From positions 1 to 44,553 of the forward strand of contig WGCV01000052.1 in the NCBI GenBank assembly GCA_015493615.1: 44,553 nt of DNA, written 5' to 3'. Source of the stretch: Melioribacteraceae bacterium. Its GTDB lineage: Bacteria > Bacteroidota > Ignavibacteria > Ignavibacteriales > Melioribacteraceae. Within the stretch, counting starts at the first letter, position 1. Every line of letters begins with the position of its first letter. Below are positions 8,924 through 16,091 of the stretch, piece after piece. The notes below the pieces were generated by a model that ran no database searches, was not told where the DNA came from, and saw only the letters and a program-made list of their open reading frames with translations. Both the position numbers and the translations under genes were made by a program.

Positions 8924-8968
8924 TTATGCACTGTAATCAGCATTAAATTTTTCTACTTCCTTAAAAAA
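8924..8968 (-). pseudogene. 3'-end relic of a second RAYT transposase
   Basis: In one minus-strand frame the sequence reads FFKEVEKFNADYSA and stop. This lines up with the end of the intact transposase (FLEKFNVDY). At DNA level 25 bases, GAAAAATTTAATG..GATTACA.TG, are nearly identical, and the REP pair follows at the same distance. Only the last dozen or so codons survive; the rest of the gene has been deleted up to the truncated four-helix-bundle gene. Confidence 0.7.
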
Positions 8969-9168
8969 CAAAACAATTTATTTTCTTCAAAAGAATATCT
9001 TCCGAAACCTTCGGAGATATTTGCTGCTATTGAATCTGAAGAGCGAATTAATTGTTTCCCGACCGTATTTAAATCAAGATAATTCCATTTGGAAACAATG
9101 AAATAAATTTCCTCGGCTAATACCATTGAGTTTTTATAAACATTTAACTCGTTTAACTTCATTTTCAC
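8953..9168 (-). pseudogene. Truncated four-helix bundle (23S rRNA intervening-sequence) protein
   Basis: 71 residues match the first half of the four-helix bundle family: VYKNSMVLAEEIYFIVSKW, then RSSDSIAANISEGFGR, the most conserved block. Normal members have about 115-125 residues, as the intact paralogue at 18930-19286 shows. Here the frame stops just after the EENKLF motif, exactly where the RAYT relic begins. The loss of the C-terminal helices is therefore a deletion made by the REP/transposase unit. The product is unlikely to fold normally. The function of the family is poorly known. Confidence 0.75.
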
Positions 9169-9204
9169 CCGATTTAAAAATTAATACCAATGACCAATGG
9201 CTAA

Positions 9205-10389
9205 TTACCGATTCATTAATTTTGCTAATTCTAAAATCCTTTCCGCTCTTTTAACTACGGGCGGATCAATCATTTTACTTCCGAGTGAAACAACACCGAG
9301 ACCTTTTGCTTTTGCCGCGTCAAATGCATCCACGATTTTTTTCGCTTTTTCAATCTCTTCTTCCGACGGGGCAAACGCTTCATGAACAACTTTAATTTGC
9401 CGCGGATGAATGCATCCTTTTCCTTCAAAGCCCAATGATTTTGCTTCGAGAACGCTTTCGCGAAGTCCTTCCATATCGTTCACATCAGAGAAGACAGTAT
9501 CGATTGCCGAAATTCTAACTGCTTTTGCAGCGTTCACAATCATGCTTCTCGCATAAAAACTTTCGCGTCCTTCTTTGGTACGTTCTGCGCCTATATCTGC
9601 CGTGTAGTCTTCCAGCCCGATTGTTAGAGCGCAATTATTTTCGGAAGCGGAGGCAATTTCGTATGCGTTAATTATACCGATGGCGCTTTCGATAATCGGC
9701 ATATAGTAAATTTTGTTTTTTATCTTCTGTTCTTTTCTAAGTCTTTGTACTTCCTCGTCAACTTTGATTACATCTTCGGCGGTTTCACATTTGGGGATTA
9801 ATATTACATGAACATTGTGGGGCACAATGTACTTCAAATCGTCCAAACCCCGCGGCAGTTGGTTAATCCTTACCATCCTTTCTGCGCCGTAAAAATTAAT
9901 TCCTCGTAACGAGTTACGAACCACCAATTGTGCGGCGTCTTTTTCTACGGGTGAAACGCTGTCTTCCAAGTCGAGAATCACGCCGTCCGGTTTATGCAAT
10001 CCCGCATTGGGGAAAAACTTAGGGTCGTTGCCGGGCAAGTACAAACGGCTGCGGCGTAAACGCTCTTTAGTTGTTCCGTATTTATTCTGAGGTATAAATT
10101 CCGGCAAAAATTCTTTTTTGATTTTAGGATAAGCGCGTTTTACCGCAAGTTCAAATCTTGCCATCAAAGTGGGAGGAAGCGCGCCGTAATCCTCAACATA
10201 AATTTCAGCGTTTTGTATCTCAAAATATTCGGACATTTCTTTAATAGTATTGTAAATTGATTCTCCGTACATCGAATCAACTTTGCTTTTAACATTAATC
10301 TTAATGCCGCCCGTTCGTTTGGGAGTAAGTTCAATGTAACAATCGGAACGGATTTTATTTCCTTGTTTGCCAGCTGTTATCTTAGCCAT
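9205..10389 (-). CDS. citE: CitD-CitE fusion: citrate lyase acyl-carrier and beta subunit
   Basis: 394 residues, about 100 longer than an ordinary CitE. The first 90 residues are CitD-like: AGKQGNKIRSDCYIEL at the start, where S15 lines up with the serine that carries phosphoribosyl-dephospho-CoA, then a VEDYGALPPTLMARFELAVK stretch like the VDDKGALxxxLRAR block of CitD. From about residue 110 follows a HpcH/HpaI-type TIM barrel with RSRLYLPGNDPKFFPNA, DGVILDLEDSV (Mg2+ site), PKCETAEDV, PIIESAIGI and GCIHPRQI. Carrier and citryl-ACP lyase are therefore one polypeptide, paired with CitF at 5531. It lies 139 bp downstream of the PrpD-like gene, beyond a terminator hairpin, so it probably has its own promoter. 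The fold assignments are strong. Citrate as substrate is inferred, and citramalate is possible. Confidence 0.88.
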   Translation of the reverse strand: MAKITAGKQGNKIRSDCYIELTPKRTGGIKINVKSKVDSMYGESIYNTIKEMSEYFEIQNAEIYVEDYGALPPTLMARFELAVKRAYPKIKKEFLPEFIPQNKYGTTKERLRRSRLYLPGNDPKFFPNAGLHKPDGVILDLEDSVSPVEKDAAQLVVRNSLRGINFYGAERMVRINQLPRGLDDLKYIVPHNVHVILIPKCETAEDVIKVDEEVQRLRKEQKIKNKIYYMPIIESAIGIINAYEIASASENNCALTIGLEDYTADIGAERTKEGRESFYARSMIVNAAKAVRISAIDTVFSDVNDMEGLRESVLEAKSLGFEGKGCIHPRQIKVVHEAFAPSEEEIEKAKKIVDAFDAAKAKGLGVVSLGSKMIDPPVVKRAERILELAKLMNR

Positions 10390-10462
10390 TGACGTAATTC
10401 CTGAATTAGCTTAATAAAAATTCTCTATTATTTAAAATTAACTGTTTTAGATTTAATTCAAT

Positions 10463-10508
10463 AAAAAAAAGGCTGCCGAAAAAGAATATTCTTCTTTTAA
10501 GACAGCCC
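10463..10508 (-). terminator. Rho-independent terminator of the PrpD-like gene
   Basis: Read on the minus strand, a stem GGGCTG...CAGCC, with an inner AAAAGAA/TTCTT pairing, is followed by eight T residues. It lies 20 bp after the stop codon of the 10528-11961 gene. Confidence 0.85.
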
Positions 10509-10527
10509 GTAAATTAAGTTTGCTTTA

Positions 10528-11961
10528 CTAAACAACCAATTGATTCATAAAATCCTTAGCCGAATATTTTTCGGCATTGAGAATTACTTCCTTAATTGAT
10601 TGTTGCCTTTCATCGCTTAGTAGTCCTTCAGCCAAGCCGCTGAACTTAATATCGATATCCTCAATTGTCATCGGCTCTCTCGGATCACCCTTGGGATATT
10701 CAAGGTATTCCGAATAAACATTTCCATCTTTCGTTTTTATCGTAGCGCGGGATGGCTGCTTCTCGGGAAACATTTTATCGAATTCATCGGAAGCTTCTCC
10801 TTTAATTTTATCAATCACTTCCCAGATTCTCGGATCTTTTAATTTCTCCTTAGAGAAAGTTGAGGTGGTAATTTTTTTGTCAACTACCGCCGCGGCAATG
10901 CAGTACGGCAGCGAGTGATCCGCAGTTTCGCGTGATTCGGGTCTGTATTTATGCGGGTCAAACAGAATATCCACAGCGCGGGCAATTGCCGTAATTTTAA
11001 TCTCTTCGATTTCGTCGTAATTGATATTGTTTTCCCGTACTACTTTTAACACTGCGGTAATATGAGTGTGAGTTAACGCTTCTGTCGGGAAAGCTTTCAT
11101 TCCGCATTCCATAATCTTAAAGTTCTCACCAAGATTCCCAATTAGCTTATCCAAATCCCAAGTCCATTTTCCAAGGGCTTCCCGTCCTTGCATTTTAACC
11201 GGCTCAGATTTTTGCTCTTTAACATTCCACCCGAAAAAGGCGTCCATAAATCCTTCTTTTCCTTCAAACACCGATTCTGTTCCGCTGTAACCTTTCTTAG
11301 CCATTAAGGCGGCAAACACTCCCGACTGTACCGCCATCGGATCAACCGTGTTTTTCATCATTGTAAGTTTACCTGCCGTGGGTGCGCCGATTGTGTGATT
11401 GTGAACTCCGCTTATACCGATTGCATTTACCATTGCATCTACGGATAAACCGAGGAGCTTGCCCGCTACAATCGGAGATACAAACTGCGTTAGCGTGGCG
11501 TGATGCCACTTCCTTTCCCGCACTCCGGGGACGGCAAATTCGCATAAGCGCTGTTCGAATTCGTAAGCTAAAACAATCGCCGTAATTACATCTTCCATCG
11601 ACGCTCCGACAAGTTCTCCCGTGCTTAAGGCGGCGGGAATTAAATCGGACGGGTGTGAAGGATCTTCTTTCCAGTAGATATCGTTGTAATCGAGAGCGCG
11701 AATCATAAGCGAATTAACAAGCGTAGCGTTTACGGCGGGAATTTTATCGCCGAAACCGATAACAGTGGCTTCTTCCTTGCCCCCCATCTCTGAATAAATG
11801 CCTCTTAATATATTCACGTCCTTAGTTTTATAGCCGCCGAACGAACAGGCTATTGAATCATAGATAAAATGTTTTGCAGTTTCAACAACTTCTTTAGGTA
11901 AGTCTTCATATTTGAGGTTAACCGCAAATTCCGAGATAATTCTTGAGATAGATTTTTCCAT
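10528..11961 (-). CDS. MmgE/PrpD family protein (2-methylcitrate dehydratase-like)
   Basis: 477 residues, typical of the MmgE/PrpD superfamily, which includes 2-methylcitrate dehydratase and cis-aconitate decarboxylase. Family blocks include the N-terminal ETAKHFIYDSIACSFGG, the active-site region LDYNDIYW, DPSHPSDLIPAAL, KWHHATLTQF, the MKNTVDPMAVQSG loop, and MKAFPTEALTHTHI. It binds C6-C7 tricarboxylic acids, in line with the citrate-lyase, aconitase and dehydrogenase genes on either side. I cannot tell dehydratase from decarboxylase by eye. Dehydration of 2-methylcitrate in propionate breakdown is the default reading. No prpB (methylisocitrate lyase) or prpC (methylcitrate synthase) is nearby. 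It starts 17 bp after the small membrane-protein gene 11979 and ends at a terminator. Confidence 0.85.
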   Translation of the reverse strand: MEKSISRIISEFAVNLKYEDLPKEVVETAKHFIYDSIACSFGGYKTKDVNILRGIYSEMGGKEEATVIGFGDKIPAVNATLVNSLMIRALDYNDIYWKEDPSHPSDLIPAALSTGELVGASMEDVITAIVLAYEFEQRLCEFAVPGVRERKWHHATLTQFVSPIVAGKLLGLSVDAMVNAIGISGVHNHTIGAPTAGKLTMMKNTVDPMAVQSGVFAALMAKKGYSGTESVFEGKEGFMDAFFGWNVKEQKSEPVKMQGREALGKWTWDLDKLIGNLGENFKIMECGMKAFPTEALTHTHITAVLKVVRENNINYDEIEEIKITAIARAVDILFDPHKYRPESRETADHSLPYCIAAAVVDKKITTSTFSKEKLKDPRIWEVIDKIKGEASDEFDKMFPEKQPSRATIKTKDGNVYSEYLEYPKGDPREPMTIEDIDIKFSGLAEGLLSDERQQSIKEVILNAEKYSAKDFMNQLVV

Positions 11962-11978
11962 AGATTTCCTTAATTGTT

Positions 11979-12413
11979 TTAAATCGAATTACTTTTCTTT
12001 ATTTGATTTATTATTTCTTTAATCTTAATTACTTCGTTGAATGTGAAGTTCGCCAAGGAGATATTTTCCGTTGTCCCTTCCTTTGTTTTGATTTCCAAAC
12101 TTACCGGACGAACCTCAATTTTTGAAATGTTTTTTATCGGAATAACTTTTTCTTTGAGTTTTCCGTCAAGTTTGAAGATAATTTTATCATCGGTTAATTT
12201 AAGATAGGAGCTGAAAAATCCTTTATTCTCCGAATGAAAAATAAAGAAGATAAATACGATTCCGGTAAGGAGGTAAAGTATTCCGGTTATGTTCTTCCCC
12301 GAATAAAAACTAACAATACCGAATGAAATATACCCAACTCCCGCTAATATCAGAAACGGTTTTGAACCTTTTTTCTTTTTCTGTAAAACCGGTATAAATT
12401 CATAATTTTTCAT
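11979..12413 (-). CDS. Two-helix membrane protein with PH-like C-terminal domain
   Basis: 144 residues. After a Lys-rich cytoplasmic start (QKKKKGSKPF), two hydrophobic segments form a hairpin at about residues 18-58. The remaining 85 residues have an alternating beta pattern (LKLTDDKIIFKL, IPIKNISKIEVRPVSLEI, ENISLANFTF) and a C-terminal helix. This looks like the bacterial PH-type domains found behind membrane hairpins. No catalytic residues are seen. It lies 23 bp after the sensor kinase and 17 bp before the PrpD gene, so it is probably in their transcript. Function unknown. Confidence 0.7.
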   Translation of the reverse strand: MKNYEFIPVLQKKKKGSKPFLILAGVGYISFGIVSFYSGKNITGILYLLTGIVFIFFIFHSENKGFFSSYLKLTDDKIIFKLDGKLKEKVIPIKNISKIEVRPVSLEIKTKEGTTENISLANFTFNEVIKIKEIINQIKKSNSI

Positions 12414-12436
12414 TTAAGCAATATATAAATTCATTC

Positions 12437-15400
12437 TCAAATTTGAGAATGAAAAATCAGCTTAAACTTTGAGCCGACTCCTTTTTTGCTTTCAATTTCA
12501 ATTCGCGCTTTATTCAAGTCCGCATATTGTTTTGATACTGAAAGCCCTAATCCGTTACCGTCTCTTTTCCTCGTGTAAACTTCAATTTCTTCCTGTGAAA
12601 AGCTGTCAAAGATATAAGGAAGATATTCTTCGTCAATCCCAATCCCGGTATCTGCAACTTCTAAGATAACATTATTTCCGTGAGCATAAACGCTTATAGT
12701 AACGCTTCCCTGTTCGGTGTATTTAACGGCATTCTCGATAAAGTTTGAAATTATGGTTTTAACCGAAATATAATCGGCATTTACTACAATATATTCGGGA
12801 TTGCAGCTGTAAGATAAGTCCAATCCTTTAATCTCGGCTTCCGGTGCAAATTCCATAAAAAGCTGAGAAACTATATCGCAAATTTTAACTTCTTCGAATA
12901 TAGGTTTATAATCTCCTTGATTTAATTGGGCTTGCTTTAAAAGTAAATCAAGTGTCCTGATTATTCTTTTGGAGGAAGTCAAAATTGTTCTTCCTAAAAT
13001 TCTTGATTCTTCCGAAACATTTTCATCCAAATCACTAAATAGCAGCTCGGCGCTTCCCGAAATAGAGTTAAGGGGAGATCTTATTTCGTGTGAAATTTGA
13101 GATAAGAAGTTAGCTTGGAGTTCTTTATTTTTATCATAAAGTCTCTTTGCTTCTTTTAATTTCCGTCTGATTTCATTCTCACGGCTTAAGTCCTTAATTG
13201 ATATTACGTAACAATTTTGTGATTTATAAGTATGAGATTTAATACTAATCTCCACATCAATTTGTTCGCCCGATTTAGTAAATAACTTGCTCTTAACTCC
13301 TTCGTTGCTGTCGTTTAGCGTGCTGATTTTTCTCAGCTCGCTTTTTATCAATTTTTCAGAACCTTTTGTGAAAGATGAAACATTTAACTTGAGAAATTCT
13401 TGTCTCGAATAACCAAACAGTTTGGAAGCGCTTTCATTGGCGTCAATAATTTCAAGCGTATCGCGTTTAATAATTATTATCGGAGTATATGCCGAGGAGA
13501 AAAGCTCCTTGTATTCATTGCTCAATCTTTCGTTATTTTCAATAACTATTTTCTTCTCTTTTAAAACTTGGAGCAGTTCTTTGTTTCTTTCCCTTAAAGC
13601 TCTGTTTCTAAAATGAAAAAAAGCAATCAGAAGAAGAATAAGAATAGCTAAGGAGAGAAAAATAAAATACGGATTTTTATAATATGGAGTTTTTATAGTA
13701 AAGCGATACTTTACTATTTGACTTGACGCAGTGTTATACTGGTCTTTTGCTTTTATATAAAGCGTGTATTCACCCGAGGGCAGCCCCACAAAATGAATTT
13801 GAGAATTTGAAGTGTAGTCCGAAAACTTTTTGTTAATCGGTTCCAGCTTAAAACTGTACTTAATGTATGTCGGGTTGCTAAAGTCAATTGCCGATAAATT
13901 AAATGAAAGATTATTCAAAAATGCAGGAAGCACAATATTATCGGGAAGTGAATAAGTTGAGCTGACTTCTCCGCCGAATTTCATCGGATCAATTTTTTTG
14001 TAGTTTATTTCAACTCCTTTCACATATGGTTTGATAATGTGCATCGCCTGAGAAATTGGGAACGGTTTGTGATATACTAATTTATTAACCCCGCCTAGCC
14101 AGATAGAATTATCTTTGTCAACAAAAAGAGAAAACTGGTTAAACTCATCTCCGAGCACAATATCGTTTTTCCCGAATGTTATAATATCGGGGGTATTGCC
14201 GGTGAAAAGAGAACTTATGTTTTTTATTATCGAAATTCCGGCAAACGTTGTTACCCACAAATTACCAACTTTATCAAATCCGATTGAAGCGATATTGTTG
14301 CTCGGAAGCCCATCCTTTACGGTAAAAGACTTAACTCCTTTTTGGGGAGAGTTTTGTTTAAAATCCACTAAAATCAAACCGCTGTTGGCAGTGGCGAGAA
14401 GCAAGTATCCTTCTTTGGTAAAAATGGCGTCATATAAACGATGGTGTGAAAGTTCTTTCTTAAACTTATAATTGATTATTTTATCGCCGTCAAATTTATA
14501 TAGCCCTTCTAATGTAATAAGCCAATAACCGTAATTTATGTCGGGCAATATTTTGTATGTAGTCAGTTTTCTCCCGTGCTTTATCAGCTGGACTTTTGAT
14601 AAATTTTTCCCGTTGTACTTATAGAGATATTCTCCGAGGGTTGTTATCCAGATATTTTGTGCGCTGTCTTCAAAAAAATTAATCGGGAATTCATTTGAGG
14701 GGAGACCTTCTTCTTTCTTTAAATATTTTATTGTTCCGTTTTTCTTTTTTATAAAAACGCCTCGGCTTCCGGCAAACCATAAATTGCCTTCGCTGTCTTC
14801 AAAAATGTTCCAAACCGTTTTACCAATGTGACTAATACCTGCATCAACAAATTGATTTTTTTCGGGGGAAAATTTCAAAACGCCTTGTCCGTCTGTACCT
14901 ACAAGAAGTTCACCGGACGATGTTCTTAGAATTCCGAATGGATTGCTTTTTATTCCGGAATGCCTTTCATAATAGATAAATGAAAGATGCGTAATTTTGA
15001 ATAATCCATCCATGTTGCTTCCAATCCAAATTTTCCCGTCAAAATCTTTAAAAAGAACTTGAATGGTTGAATTTATCGGAGAATTGATTGGATCAATAAG
15101 AGGAACTTTTACGCCTTTTTCGAATTTGTATAAATTTTCTCCTTTGGAAAGTATAAGAGCGCCGGAATAATCCGTAACCATGCTGCACAATATGTTGTGA
15201 GCGCCAAGGGTTTTATCCAACAATAAAAATTTATTTTTTACTTTTTTATACAGACCGTTTTTGCCTCTTGCAAAAATCTCATTCGCAGGAGAGCGAAAAA
15301 GCTTAAATATTTTATCGGACAATAATTTTTTATTTATGTTAGAAGTTGTTAGTTTGAACAAGCCTTTTGATGTTGCAAAATATAAATTTCCCTGAAGATC

Positions 15401-15907
15401 ATTTGTAATTGAGTAAACTCTGCTATCGTTGAGAAACGAGTACCGTTTTTCTTTGATTATTTTGTTTTTTGTAAATGTTAGAACTCCATTAAGGCAGCCT
15501 ATTAAAACTTTTCCTCCCGGAACTTCAAAAAAAGTGTAAGCTGCTTTTGCGGAAAACCCGTTACTTTTTGTAAAGAATTTGACTTTTCGTTTAACTCTGT
15601 TCTTAAATACTCCAATACTGTCAATCGTACTTATAAAAACTGTGGAATCGGAACTTACGAATAAATCGACAATAGATAACGAGGAGAATTCTTTAATATT
15701 CACAAAATTTTGACCGTCAAAGGAATTCAAACCAGAGCTGGTGCCAATTAATAATCTGCCTTCTGATGATTGAGCCAAAGAAAAGATTAAGTTTGAGCTT
15801 AATCCTTCATGGGAATCGTAGTGTTTTAATATCAACTGTTGTCCGAATATTGGTTTTATCAGAATTGCCAGCAAAAAGAGTATCAGATGTTTTTTCATAT
15901 TAGTCAT
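12437..15907 (-). CDS. Large periplasmic-sensing histidine kinase (Reg_prop beta-propellers, Y_Y_Y, PAS, HisKA, HATPase)
   Basis: About 1,156 residues. A signal peptide (MKKHLILFLLAILIKPIFGQQ) precedes some 600 residues of repeated Reg_prop blades of the form DSEGNLWFAGSRGVF, then a Y_Y_Y domain ending YTLYIKAKDQYNTAS. One transmembrane helix (about residue 775) leads to a PAS domain (ELFSSAYTPIIII), a HisKA dimerisation domain with phospho-acceptor SHEIRSPLN (about residue 945) and HATPase_c with N box NFIENAVKY, DTGIGI and GNGLGLSVS. No receiver or AraC output domain is attached, unlike the hybrid versions common in Bacteroides, and no response regulator lies nearby. Starts at 15925 (TTG), 15907 or 15898 (ATG) are possible; the later ones fit the signal peptide. 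Its place among tricarboxylate genes suggests that it senses a related compound; this is inference. Confidence 0.92.
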   Translation of the reverse strand: MTNMKKHLILFLLAILIKPIFGQQLILKHYDSHEGLSSNLIFSLAQSSEGRLLIGTSSGLNSFDGQNFVNIKEFSSLSIVDLFVSSDSTVFISTIDSIGVFKNRVKRKVKFFTKSNGFSAKAAYTFFEVPGGKVLIGCLNGVLTFTKNKIIKEKRYSFLNDSRVYSITNDLQGNLYFATSKGLFKLTTSNINKKLLSDKIFKLFRSPANEIFARGKNGLYKKVKNKFLLLDKTLGAHNILCSMVTDYSGALILSKGENLYKFEKGVKVPLIDPINSPINSTIQVLFKDFDGKIWIGSNMDGLFKITHLSFIYYERHSGIKSNPFGILRTSSGELLVGTDGQGVLKFSPEKNQFVDAGISHIGKTVWNIFEDSEGNLWFAGSRGVFIKKKNGTIKYLKKEEGLPSNEFPINFFEDSAQNIWITTLGEYLYKYNGKNLSKVQLIKHGRKLTTYKILPDINYGYWLITLEGLYKFDGDKIINYKFKKELSHHRLYDAIFTKEGYLLLATANSGLILVDFKQNSPQKGVKSFTVKDGLPSNNIASIGFDKVGNLWVTTFAGISIIKNISSLFTGNTPDIITFGKNDIVLGDEFNQFSLFVDKDNSIWLGGVNKLVYHKPFPISQAMHIIKPYVKGVEINYKKIDPMKFGGEVSSTYSLPDNIVLPAFLNNLSFNLSAIDFSNPTYIKYSFKLEPINKKFSDYTSNSQIHFVGLPSGEYTLYIKAKDQYNTASSQIVKYRFTIKTPYYKNPYFIFLSLAILILLLIAFFHFRNRALRERNKELLQVLKEKKIVIENNERLSNEYKELFSSAYTPIIIIKRDTLEIIDANESASKLFGYSRQEFLKLNVSSFTKGSEKLIKSELRKISTLNDSNEGVKSKLFTKSGEQIDVEISIKSHTYKSQNCYVISIKDLSRENEIRRKLKEAKRLYDKNKELQANFLSQISHEIRSPLNSISGSAELLFSDLDENVSEESRILGRTILTSSKRIIRTLDLLLKQAQLNQGDYKPIFEEVKICDIVSQLFMEFAPEAEIKGLDLSYSCNPEYIVVNADYISVKTIISNFIENAVKYTEQGSVTISVYAHGNNVILEVADTGIGIDEEYLPYIFDSFSQEEIEVYTRKRDGNGLGLSVSKQYADLNKARIEIESKKGVGSKFKLIFHSQI

Positions 15908-16047
15908 TTTATTCAAGTTCAACAAAAATTTATTACATGTAGTAACAAACTTTATACCAAAAATTATCCCCTATATTGATTGATAATGACGAATAAAACT
16001 ATCAAAATATATATATAGTGTTTATTGTCCGGAAGTGTATTAAAATG

Positions 16048-16074
16048 AGGCATTCCAGATTTGCTGAAATGCCT
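16048..16074 (-). terminator. Terminator hairpin after the aconitase-like gene
   Basis: AGGCATT (16048-16054) pairs with AATGCCT (16068-16074) around a 13-nt loop, 18 bp beyond the stop codon of the minus-strand gene 16092-18074. On that strand it is followed by the T-rich CATTTTAATA. It isolates the kinase from the aconitase gene. Confidence 0.7.
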
Positions 16075-16091
16075 TTAAGGTTTATTCGGTT

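Noticed and set aside
8665-8943. 92-codon minus-strand frame with sequence like that at 7513-7941
   Set aside because: It is the duplicated repeat unit (REP pair 4 plus flank) read in one frame, not a conserved gene.
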